Shown here: one piece after another, positions 24,250 through 31,898 of the stretch
Numbering within the stretch: the first letter of the stretch is position 1
Layout of the letters: every line of letters starts with the position of its first letter
Notes under the pieces: model-generated
Seen by the model: only the letters and a program-made list of their open reading frames with translations
What the model was told of the DNA's origin: nothing
Database searches by the model: none
Source of the DNA: Deltaproteobacteria bacterium RIFCSPHIGHO2_01_FULL_43_49
GTDB lineage: Bacteria > UBA10199 > SPLOWO2-01-44-7
Length of the DNA stretch: 52,109 bases
Direction of reading: 5' to 3'
Assembly (NCBI GenBank): GCA_001798075.1
Contig: MGRG01000011.1
Coordinates: 136,476 to 188,584, forward strand
Translations under genes and position numbers: made by a program

Positions 24250-25161
24250 ATGAATTTGAATTTCCACTTCGATAATGATGCCCATATTGATGACCTTGCG
24301 GCATTCGTTGTGCTGTGGTCAGCTGTTGGAGACAGGCTTTTATCTGCCACGGTCAGTAACGGCGATTCCATTTTGGCTTCCGCATTGGAAACTTACAGGC
24401 GTCTTTTCAAATTGCTCGACATAAAACATATGAAACTGGGTGCTGCACAAAAAAATGTGCGCAACTCCTTTCCGATGGCCTGGAGGAAGACATCAGATGA
24501 GGTTAATGGCATTGAGTTGATCTCAAAAACTGATGCCTCATCGCAACAAACAAAACCTGATTCTTCAATTGAAGTACTAAGAGAATGTGTTCAAAAAGGG
24601 CCGGTGCGCTTGGTGACAACAGGTCCTCTAACAAATATCGCCGAATGGTTTCAGTCGCGTCCGGAGGACAGGGACAAAATTCACAGTCTTGTTATCATGG
24701 GAGGGGCGCTGAATGTAGCCGGAAATGTGCCTGTATCTGAAACGTCGGACGGAACAACCGAGTGGAATTTTTTCGCAGATCCAGCAGCAGCCGAAGTCGT
24801 TTTAAGTTCCGGACTTCCCATTCTACTCATCCCTCTCGATGTAGCGGGTCAGATTCCCGTTTCAGACGATTTTATAAGACTATTAAGCCAGGAGAAATTA
24901 ATCAAAAGCCAGCTCGTCCACCAATTGTGGGATATTGTATACCGCCGATATGATTATTTTTTGTGGGATGTTGTGGCTGCCGTTGCCGCCGTCAATCCGG
25001 AATTGTTTACTTTCGAGGAGCATAGACTATCTGTTGTGCAAGAAGGACGTGCACAGGGGAGGTTGATGGCAATCGGAGATGGCCCTCTGTGCCAGGTGGC
25101 CATTCAGCTGGATAAAGCGGCTGTGCTGGCAAGAGTCATGGATTTGCTGAGCAAAGGTTAA
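24250..25161 (+). CDS. Inosine/uridine-preferring nucleoside hydrolase family protein
   Basis: 303 aa from the ATG at 24250, preceded by AGGAG 7 nt upstream and beginning at the place where the family starts; the frame stays open to an ATG at 24058, so a 64-aa extension is possible. The N-terminal motif DNDAHIDDLAAF is a variant of DxDPGxDDxxA that binds Ca2+, followed by VTTGPLTNIA, IMGGA and FFADPAAAEVVL. The usual active-site His before the final helix is not seen (YFLWDVVAAVAAVNP). It may hydrolyse nucleosides or related N-glycosides. It is 2 nt from the binding-protein gene, pointing to one pathway. Confidence 0.82.
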   Translation: MNLNFHFDNDAHIDDLAAFVVLWSAVGDRLLSATVSNGDSILASALETYRRLFKLLDIKHMKLGAAQKNVRNSFPMAWRKTSDEVNGIELISKTDASSQQTKPDSSIEVLRECVQKGPVRLVTTGPLTNIAEWFQSRPEDRDKIHSLVIMGGALNVAGNVPVSETSDGTTEWNFFADPAAAEVVLSSGLPILLIPLDVAGQIPVSDDFIRLLSQEKLIKSQLVHQLWDIVYRRYDYFLWDVVAAVAAVNPELFTFEEHRLSVVQEGRAQGRLMAIGDGPLCQVAIQLDKAAVLARVMDLLSKG

Positions 25162-25163
25162 AA

Positions 25164-26207
25164 ATGAAAGCAAAATTTCTGACCATTCTTCTTCTGTTTT
25201 TGGCTTTTCCCGTTTCTGTATTTTCAAATGATGATTCTTCAAGTGAAAAATTGCAACCATTGCGAGTTTATCTCGATTGGACGCCCAATATCGAATTTGC
25301 CGGCATGTATGCCGCCCTGGAAAAGGGTTGGTATGAGAAGGTGGGCATTGATCTCAAAATGGTTTTTGAGGGCTTGGATATCATTCCAAATGTGCTTAAA
25401 GGAAAAGCCGATATCGGTATGCATTCCGCTCATGATCTTATCAATTATGTGGAAAAGGGATCCACCTTAAAGGCCTTCGCCGCCCAATATCAGCTCAACC
25501 CTAATTCCATTGTTGTTGGAAAAAATTCTGGCATCAATTCAGTCAAAGATTTGAAAGGAAAGGTTTTGGGCGTATTTTCACCACAGGAATATGGCATGTT
25601 TCAGATTATGCTCGAATATAATGGTCTTTCTCTATCCGATGTAAAGTTTAAAGATATTAAAACTTTCCGCGAATCTGAAATCATTGATCTTTTAAAAAGC
25701 GGAACAGTGGATGCCATTATCGCATGGGAGTTTAATTGGACCGTAACATTTGCCCTTTTGGGATATGACGTCAGGGTTTTTCCTGGATATGACAATGGTT
25801 TTGACTATTATGGCATCGTGTTTTTTGCCCCGGAAGAATACATTCAAAATAATTCTAATCTGCTCAAACGGTTTTTGAAGGTTACCTTTGATGGTTGGCG
25901 AGAAGTCTACAAACGTCCTGAATATTATGCCAAATTCGTGGTGGATCAATATTATCCAAAGGAGTCCTATATCAATGGTTCCAGAGATCTAACCTATAAA
26001 CAACAATTGCTGGAACTGAGATTGAGAAAAAAATATTTTATGGAGGGCGTCGGCGAAAAATATATCGGCATGATGTCTGCTTTCCGATGGAACAAATCGC
26101 TCAAGATATCCAAAAAATTCGGCCTTATTCCTGCGACAAGTCGGTTGAAAGCTGAAGATCTTTTTGATCATTCAATCATGGTGGCTATAGCAAGGGAAAA
26201 CCGATGA
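25164..26207 (+). CDS. NMT1/THI5-type periplasmic substrate-binding protein
   Basis: 347 aa with a Sec signal (residues 1-20). LRVYLDWTPNIEFAGMYAAL, GIDLKMVFEG, KADIGMHSAHDLI and GKVLGVFSPQEYG are hallmarks of the NMT1/SsuA/ThiY group, which binds pyrimidines, thiamine precursors or sulfonates. No ABC permease or ATPase gene is nearby; instead its stop overlaps the start of a histidine kinase gene by 4 nt (ATGA). It is therefore likely to be a ligand-sensing partner of that kinase rather than a transport subunit. The ligand is unknown; the preceding nucleoside hydrolase hints at a pyrimidine or nucleoside product. Confidence 0.87.
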   Translation: MKAKFLTILLLFLAFPVSVFSNDDSSSEKLQPLRVYLDWTPNIEFAGMYAALEKGWYEKVGIDLKMVFEGLDIIPNVLKGKADIGMHSAHDLINYVEKGSTLKAFAAQYQLNPNSIVVGKNSGINSVKDLKGKVLGVFSPQEYGMFQIMLEYNGLSLSDVKFKDIKTFRESEIIDLLKSGTVDAIIAWEFNWTVTFALLGYDVRVFPGYDNGFDYYGIVFFAPEEYIQNNSNLLKRFLKVTFDGWREVYKRPEYYAKFVVDQYYPKESYINGSRDLTYKQQLLELRLRKKYFMEGVGEKYIGMMSAFRWNKSLKISKKFGLIPATSRLKAEDLFDHSIMVAIARENR

Positions 26208-28639
26208 AATTGCGCACTTATCTTATTTTGTTTTCGGTCCTTCTTATCAGCATCGTTATGGGTGTTTTGATTGCTCAAACAAAGAACATGCTGAACACCG
26301 GCTTTTTCCAACTGCAGGAGGCAAAATTAAGCAACATATCACAACTGATTCATTCCTTGATTGAATCCAAAAAAGAGGAGCTGAAAAATTTTAGTAGAGC
26401 AGTGCGATTTAATAATGATCTGTCCAGCGCCTATCTGTTGTCAACAGAAACAAAGGACCGTAACTTGGTAGGCGATAAACTGGAAAAGATACAAAAAGAC
26501 ACTGGCATGGATTTTATCGAGATCCTTTCCTCATCGGGACAACCCTTCGTTTTTAAGAATCATTGGAGCAGTGAATTACAGCAAGTCATTTATTCCAGAA
26601 AGGACAAATCGGGTTCCGTCTTGCTGAACTGGGGAGGGAAACCAATGCTGGCATTTTTTGCCCCTCTCAATCTTTATGGTCAGACAGTTGGCACTTTAGT
26701 CGTGGGGTCGTTTTTGGATAAATTGACAGAATCTGAAATCTTGAAAGCAACCGATTCTAATGTCCAATTCGTGTCTGATAAAGGGATTCAAAAAACGTCG
26801 CAACTCACTCAGCAAATTCAAGTTTTGCCGAATGAGAGCGCTTCACCTATTTATGTAAATGTAACGCTGAATAAAGAATCGGGAAAGATTTTGGAACAAA
26901 CTTTTTCGAACCAGTTGTTATGGTTGGGACCTGTCAGCGTATTAGTGCTGGTTGTTTTGATTTATGCATTTTTGGAATTTGGATTTTTGAGAAAATTCAT
27001 GGGTATCGTGCACGCTGTTCAAGATTACGCATCAGCCGTCGGCAAAGGAAAAGTACATGCTATGGATCTGGGAAGACATCACATTCGTGAAATTGACATG
27101 TTGGGAAGGGCGTTTGGGCAGTTATCAACGGCTTTGATTCAATATGAACGCATACTCCAGGAAAAGACCAAGATGGAAGAGGAGTTTGGCAAACAAAGGG
27201 CCTTAACGGAACTGGCTAGACAGGTGGCCCATGACATTCGAAGTCCTCTTTCATCTCTTCAGACAGCATTGGAGTATCTTGGTGATCTCAAAGTCAATGA
27301 AAGACAATTTTCAGACTATATGAATTTACTTCAATTGAGCACCAAACGTTTGACGGGTATTGCAGATGGTTTGCTGGGCCAAAGTGGCAAAAAAGGGGTC
27401 GTAAATGTTTCTTTTTCCGTTCATGAGATTTTGGATGAACTCATTGGAGAATTTGAGGGACAGATGCAATTCAAGGGGATTAAGTTTGTCAAACAGTATC
27501 ATTCGGAAGCTGCTGAAATAAGTGGGGACAGGGTAAGGTTTCAGCGCGTTTTTGGAAATATTATCAAAAACGGTATGGAGGCAATGAATTTTCAGGGACA
27601 AATCTTCATTTTTACAGAAAGTGGAAAAGATTGTCTTATTGTTTCGATCAAAGATACCGGGCCCGGGATGTCACCGGACAAATTGGAAAAAGTTTTGGCC
27701 GGCGGCTACACGGAAGGAAAAGAAGACGGACACGGGATCGGGCTGAAGGTGGTGAGGGATGTGGTGGCAGAGTTCGGTGGCCAGATTTGGGCCGAATCAG
27801 AAAGTGACCAAGGCACGACATTTTTCATAAAGTTGCCGATGGTGAAAAAGACAACAACACAATTCATACTGGAAACTAGGAAGAAGGGGCCTGTTTTGGT
27901 CATCGACGATGAGCCCTCGATGCGAGAACAATGGCGCTTGATTCTCAAAGAAAGGAATAGGGAGACTATATTGTGCGCGTCTTGGGAAGATTTTGATGGG
28001 CTCTCCATGGGAAAAGAATCGGCAGCTGGATGTGTGATCGACTATCACTTTGAAAACAGCGAGTTGAATGGGATTGAGATCATCAAACGGTTGCGTGAGC
28101 AGGGATTTGAGAACTTGTATCTTTGCACGGCGGAGTATTGGAAACCTTCATTGAAAAAAGAAGCGAAAGAATTAGGAGTGGTGATTTGTCCGAAACCGTT
28201 GCCGAAAATTCAGATACGTGAAGCGTCGTTCGTAAAGAGTGAAACGCCTACGAGATACACTTCACAAGATACGAGCGACGCATCTCGGGGTTATACTGTT
28301 TTGGTGATTGACGATGAAAAGGTTATTCGAATGGCTTGGGAGCTGATTCGGGAGAGACTGCATATTGAGACACTCTATACCTTTGCGAATTTGGAGGCGT
28401 TGCAGTCAGCCAAAGTTGATTTGAGCACGATTGACATCGCCTTTGTGGATAAGAATATTGAAGATTCCAATTACACCGGTGCGGATATCATTCACTATCT
28501 CAGATCAAAGAATGTGGGGAAAGTTGTTTTGGCCTCCGGGGAGAGTGAGGAGACTTTGAGACAAGACCCCCAATTTTCTCATGTTGATTTCATCGTTCCC
28601 GAAAAAATCCCCACTTCGTTTAGGCAGTTTTTCTCATAG
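26204..28639 (+). CDS. Hybrid sensor histidine kinase with two receiver domains (HK1)
   Basis: 811 aa. TM1 (6-26), an extracytoplasmic sensor of about 210 residues with Cache-like character, TM2 (about 240-262), a HAMP-like linker, HisKA with AHDIRSPLSS (His342), HATPase (NGMEAM, DTGPGM, GHGIGL), then REC1 (from about 562, VLVIDDEP, acceptor in VIDYHF) and REC2 (from about 696, VLVIDDEK, acceptor in AFVDKN). Residues 671-692 between the receivers are encoded by the 64-bp palindromic element. It is coupled to the binding protein gene upstream. It is paralogous to HK2 from HisKA onward, while the sensor parts differ. Confidence 0.92.
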   Translation: MKLRTYLILFSVLLISIVMGVLIAQTKNMLNTGFFQLQEAKLSNISQLIHSLIESKKEELKNFSRAVRFNNDLSSAYLLSTETKDRNLVGDKLEKIQKDTGMDFIEILSSSGQPFVFKNHWSSELQQVIYSRKDKSGSVLLNWGGKPMLAFFAPLNLYGQTVGTLVVGSFLDKLTESEILKATDSNVQFVSDKGIQKTSQLTQQIQVLPNESASPIYVNVTLNKESGKILEQTFSNQLLWLGPVSVLVLVVLIYAFLEFGFLRKFMGIVHAVQDYASAVGKGKVHAMDLGRHHIREIDMLGRAFGQLSTALIQYERILQEKTKMEEEFGKQRALTELARQVAHDIRSPLSSLQTALEYLGDLKVNERQFSDYMNLLQLSTKRLTGIADGLLGQSGKKGVVNVSFSVHEILDELIGEFEGQMQFKGIKFVKQYHSEAAEISGDRVRFQRVFGNIIKNGMEAMNFQGQIFIFTESGKDCLIVSIKDTGPGMSPDKLEKVLAGGYTEGKEDGHGIGLKVVRDVVAEFGGQIWAESESDQGTTFFIKLPMVKKTTTQFILETRKKGPVLVIDDEPSMREQWRLILKERNRETILCASWEDFDGLSMGKESAAGCVIDYHFENSELNGIEIIKRLREQGFENLYLCTAEYWKPSLKKEAKELGVVICPKPLPKIQIREASFVKSETPTRYTSQDTSDASRGYTVLVIDDEKVIRMAWELIRERLHIETLYTFANLEALQSAKVDLSTIDIAFVDKNIEDSNYTGADIIHYLRSKNVGKVVLASGESEETLRQDPQFSHVDFIVPEKIPTSFRQFFS
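28217..28280 (+). repeat. 64-bp in-frame palindromic element, copy B (in HK1)
   Basis: Begins CGTGAAGCGTCGTTCGTAAA and ends ACGAGCGACG. It encodes ASFVKSETPTRYTSQDTSD between REC1 and REC2. It has the same length and reading frame as the rnr copy. Confidence 0.88.
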
Positions 28640-28646
28640 AGTTTTT

Positions 28647-28790
28647 ATGGGCGCTACCGGCGCCCCCAGCGGCCTCAAAGCCCCCGGCTGCGGCACCTCC
28701 CTGAATCCAAACGTTGCATTGAACCCGGCTCAATTTCTTATGATTTTGTTTTCTCTCGGTCTTTTGATCCGTTTGCGCAAAAGGAGCTAA
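28647..28790 (+). pseudogene. Detached sorting-tail fragment after HK1
   Basis: 47 codons starting 8 nt after the HK1 stop and in another frame. They encode GATGAPSGLKAPGCGTSLN, a hydrophobic helix and LRKRS: a complete MYXO-CTERM-like tail with no signal peptide, no passenger domain and no ribosome site. It matches the ends of the beta-helix proteins. It is probably the 3' remnant of a lost surface-protein gene; a functional tail without its protein would make no sense. Confidence 0.6.
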
Positions 28791-28807
28791 GGCCCCAAAA
28801 GCCCTCC

Positions 28808-28828
28808 AAAAGGCGTCCGACGCCTTTT
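28808..28828. repeat. 21-bp palindrome, copy 2; possible bidirectional terminator
   Basis: Core AAGGCGTCCGACGCCTT flanked by AA and TT. It lies between the HK1 tail remnant and a Ser/Thr kinase 3' fragment, which begins directly at its right edge. Confidence 0.7.
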
Positions 28829-28829
28829 A

Positions 28830-29040
28830 AGCTTGGAAGATTGCCAAAAATTCGAAGGATCTTTTAGAACACCAATGGGGAATCCAACTCTTGCTAGCCG
28901 AGATGTTCCAAGAAATGCGTAACTTCAGTCAGTTCAAGGAACACTTAACGCTGGCCGAACGCCTCCAAACCCAATACAAAATCAACCCAACCCCGTTTGC
29001 AAAAAAACGACTCGAGGAGTTGAAAAAGGGTTTAACTTGA
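28830..29040 (+). pseudogene. 3' fragment of the Ser/Thr kinase gene
   Basis: About 200 bp nearly identical to 18748-18955, the last 70 codons of the 1020-aa kinase (LEHQWGIQLLLAEMFQEMRN and onward), ending in a slightly different tail (LKKGLT). It has no start, promoter or kinase part. It begins exactly at the 21-bp palindrome, so the duplication breakpoint lies in or beside that repeat. Confidence 0.8.
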
Positions 29041-29051
29041 AATGGCAACCA

Positions 29052-29504
29052 CTAGCCTGTGAACGCTGCTGACTTGAGGGTGGCAATCTCTGTATCGTGT
29101 TCGTTGACTTTCTCGGTAACCTCATTCAGCTTTTTTTCAATGCGATTTAAACGCTCCGTATGCTCGCCTTGTGTTTTTTCAATACGGATGGTGTCGCTTT
29201 TTACTTCTCGGATGGCTATTTGAGTAAAACGAACTTCGGACTCTATGCTATCAATTGCTTTGACCAGTTTGTATTCTGACGCAGCTATCTTTGAATTCAC
29301 ACCAATAGCAACGCTTTGTATCTGTTCCTTGGCATCTTTCCTAGAAAAGTCTATCTTCGCTTCTAGTAACTCGCGGGCGTGATCGATCTTTGAATCTACA
29401 TTTTTTAAAATTCTTGTTTCGAAGTTTTGAAGCTGGTCTACCAGAAATTCTTTCGTCAATGAAGATTTTACTTTTGGGGATGATGATTTTTTTGTGGATG
29501 CCAT
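29052..29504 (-). CDS. Coiled-coil protein
   Basis: 150 aa with no signal peptide. A Lys/Ser-rich N-terminus (residues 1-17) is followed by long amphipathic helices with heptad spacing (about 20-145), typical of a dimeric or trimeric coiled coil. The end EHDTEIATLKSA matches the end of the other coiled-coil protein at 38196 (RHDVDILRLKSA), so the two are distant relatives. Both lie beside cassette boundaries. A ribosome site AGAGAGG precedes the ATG at 11 nt. The function is unknown; a scaffold role is only a guess. Confidence 0.6.
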   Translation of the reverse strand: MASTKKSSSPKVKSSLTKEFLVDQLQNFETRILKNVDSKIDHARELLEAKIDFSRKDAKEQIQSVAIGVNSKIAASEYKLVKAIDSIESEVRFTQIAIREVKSDTIRIEKTQGEHTERLNRIEKKLNEVTEKVNEHDTEIATLKSAAFTG

Positions 29505-29587
29505 AGCTTAGAACCTCTCTAGCAAACTCTAAGCTGACGGGCAATGGTTAATAGTGGGTTGTGGATAACCACTCTCTCTCTCTCTTT

Positions 29588-29857
29588 CTATTCCTTATTT
29601 AAAATTCCGTGGATAACTAGGCCCAACAAAATTGGGATGGCCAGAAAAGTGAGCAGGCCCATGAGGATCAAGGTTGTGGTTTGTCTTGTCATCAAAGAGT
29701 CAATGCCTAACGCAAAATGTGTTGCGGCATCTTTTCGAATGGCAAGGATGCTTAAAGTTGAAACCAGAAGAAAGAAGGCCATCGTCACCGAAGAGAGAAC
29801 AACGATCAATTGATTGCGTAACGAGCGCCGATAAAATTCAGAGATTTTTCGTTTCAT
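29588..29857 (-). pseudogene. N-terminal fragment of a histidine kinase
   Basis: 89 codons from the ATG at 29857. Sequence and spacing match the first 90 residues of HK3 (SLRNQLIVVL against SIRNKLMVVL; TRQTTTLILMGLL against TQTITLILISILG): two membrane helices and the loop between, then a stop where HAMP should begin. No HisKA or ATPase follows. It overlaps the end of the detached sorting tail by 20 nt. It may be dead or may make a small two-helix membrane protein. Confidence 0.6.
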
Positions 29858-30035
29858 GAATGAGCCGCTTCTTATAGCGGAAATAGCAAAGTGTTCCCAG
29901 GGAAAAAATGAAGAGGAGCAAAATTGCAAATGGCGGAAGGGTGGAAGAAAAATTGGGATTGAGGGAGGTGCCGCAGCCGCCCGATTTGACACCACCCGGG
30001 GCGCCGGTAGCGCCGATACCACCCGCCAAGAAGTG
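29838..30035 (-). pseudogene. Sorting tail directly after HK2, in frame past a TAG
   Basis: The HK2 stop TAG is followed in the same frame by HFLAGGIGATGAPGG, then VKSGGCG, a hydrophobic helix and RYKKR: a full MYXO-CTERM-like tail. It has no separate start except a TTG and no ribosome site. It is very similar at DNA level to the tail of the beta-helix protein. Either it is a recombination relic or, less likely, a readthrough extension of HK2. Confidence 0.55.
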
Positions 30036-31898
30036 CTAAGAAAAAAACTCTTTGAAGGAAGTTGGAATCTTCTCTGAGGTGATAAAGTCGACGTGCGAAA
30101 ATTGAGTCTCTTGTCTAAGGGCTTCTTCGCTCTCTCCCGAAGCCAGTACGACCTTTCCAACTTTGCGCATTTTAAGATAATCGATAACCTGCGAGCCTGT
30201 ATAACTTGAATCCTCAATGTTTTTGTCTACAAAGGCAATGTCAATTGTTTGCAAGTCAATCTTTGCTGACTGCAACGTCTCCAAATTTGCAAAGGTATGA
30301 AGAGTCTCAATGTGTAACTTTTCTTTCACAATCTCCCAAGCCAAGCGAATCACCTTTTCATCATCAATCACCAAAACGGTATACCCCAGAGAGGCGTCGC
30401 TCGTATCTTGTGAAGTGTATCTCGTAGGCGTTTCACTCTTTACGAACGACGCTTCACGTATCTGAATTTTCGGCAGCGGTTTCGGACAAATCGCCACTCC
30501 TAATTCTTTCGCTTCTTTTTTCAATGAAGGTTTCCAATACTCCGCCGTGCAAAGATACAAGTTCTCAAATCCCCGCTCACGCAACCGTTTGATGATCTCA
30601 ATCCCATTGAGTTCACTGTTTTCAAAATGATAGTCGATGATGGCTGTTGAATAAAGTGCGGATGTAATTTTCTGTTTTTCAAAATCTTCGAAAGATTCAC
30701 ACAAAATAGAATTTCTATCATGCTTTGCTAAAACCAAACGCCACTGCTCCAGTATTGACGCATCATCATCGATCACAACAATAGGCTCTCTCTCCTTCGC
30801 CAACAGGACAAATTTGTCGGTCATATCCTCTTCTTTTTCAGCCTCTTTTACATGACGAGATTCCGGTAAGGGCAGTATGACATGAAAAATAGTTCCAATG
30901 CCAATTTCTGATTCCGCTTTCAAATCTCCTTTGTGTTCAGACATAGCCTGCTTGACCATAGAGATACCGATTCCATGTCCTTCTTCTTTTCCGATACTCT
31001 TTCCACCGGCCAAAACTTGCTTCAAAATTTCTGGAGTCATACCAGGCCCTGTATCTTGTATTTCAGTGACCGCAGTTCCTTCGACAATCTTGGTGCAAAC
31101 TGTCAAAGTGCCGAACTTGTCCATTGCCTCGACAGCATTTTTTATCAAATTACCAAATGCCCTTTGAATTTTTGCGCGGTCTCCATATAGAAAAATGGCA
31201 CGTTCGTGGTACATTTTGATGAACTCAACCCCTTTAAACTCTGTTTGTGTTTGGTATTCACCGACAAGCTCATCTAGTAATTTGTGCAAAGAAAAAAGAA
31301 TCTGTTTGGGAGACCTCCCTTTGTGATGGTCTAAAAGTTCCCTTGAAATGGTTTTGAGTCTTTTAGAGCTAAGTTCGAGTAGATTCACATAATCGGATGT
31401 TTTAGAATTCACCGCTTTGAGATCTTTGAAATACTCAAGAGAGGCCTGCATGGAGGACAACGGCGAAGCCAGATCGTGGGCAACTTGGGCGGCAATTTTG
31501 CCCATGGCTTCATCCGCTGATTTTTGCTTTAATTTCAGTTCATAATCGGACAGCTCCACCCGCAGTTTGTCAAGACCTTCAACCAGTTCCTGTACCTCGA
31601 TGTCCGCATCCTCTACCCGAAAAGAGGATGTCCTTTCACCTTGAGCCAGACGCCGAAGGTACCCAACCGATGCCTGAAGAGGTTTTGATAAAGACCTTGC
31701 GGCGCGTTTAATCATCCAAAGGCACACAATACCCATCATCACAACAAAAAAAAGGACTACAAACTCTGCCAAATTACCCCGCCAGATAAAATCGGAAGAG
31801 CCTTGTCCAATAAAGTAGAGGAATCCAAAGGCAAGGATGGCAAGCGGAATAATGGTAAGTGGCAGAAAAAGAAGTATAAGGCGTTCATGAAATCGCAT
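30036..31898 (-). CDS. Hybrid sensor histidine kinase with two receiver domains (HK2)
   Basis: 620 aa from MRFHERLILL at 31898; the longer reading to 31997 lies inside the MFS gene. TM1 (about 6-30) and TM2 (about 38-60) are separated by only a short loop, so there is almost no external sensor. HAMP follows, then HisKA with AHDLASPLSS (about His138), HATPase (NAVEAM, DTGPGM, GHGIGI), REC1 (about 371) and REC2 (about 503). The 64-bp element encodes residues about 480-501 between the receivers. It overlaps the MFS gene by 14 nt, which suggests the transporter itself may supply the signal. Confidence 0.92.
   Translation of the reverse strand: MRFHERLILLFLPLTIIPLAILAFGFLYFIGQGSSDFIWRGNLAEFVVLFFVVMMGIVCLWMIKRAARSLSKPLQASVGYLRRLAQGERTSSFRVEDADIEVQELVEGLDKLRVELSDYELKLKQKSADEAMGKIAAQVAHDLASPLSSMQASLEYFKDLKAVNSKTSDYVNLLELSSKRLKTISRELLDHHKGRSPKQILFSLHKLLDELVGEYQTQTEFKGVEFIKMYHERAIFLYGDRAKIQRAFGNLIKNAVEAMDKFGTLTVCTKIVEGTAVTEIQDTGPGMTPEILKQVLAGGKSIGKEEGHGIGISMVKQAMSEHKGDLKAESEIGIGTIFHVILPLPESRHVKEAEKEEDMTDKFVLLAKEREPIVVIDDDASILEQWRLVLAKHDRNSILCESFEDFEKQKITSALYSTAIIDYHFENSELNGIEIIKRLRERGFENLYLCTAEYWKPSLKKEAKELGVAICPKPLPKIQIREASFVKSETPTRYTSQDTSDASLGYTVLVIDDEKVIRLAWEIVKEKLHIETLHTFANLETLQSAKIDLQTIDIAFVDKNIEDSSYTGSQVIDYLKMRKVGKVVLASGESEEALRQETQFSHVDFITSEKIPTSFKEFFS
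30395..30458 (-). repeat. 64-bp in-frame palindromic element, copy C (in HK2)
   Basis: The minus strand reads CGTGAAGCGTCGTTCGTAAA and ends ACGAGCGACG. It is identical in frame and position to copy B, so B and C may descend from one insertion before the kinases duplicated. Confidence 0.88.

Noticed and set aside
25164-26207. A complete thiamine-precursor ABC transporter
   Set aside because: The binding protein resembles ThiY/NMT1 types, but no permease or ATPase gene is adjacent; a kinase gene follows by overlap instead.
29588-30217. A 209-aa protein on the minus strand
   Set aside because: Its first 120 codons are an out-of-frame reading of the HK2 3' end and sorting tail; only the last 89 codons resemble a real protein.
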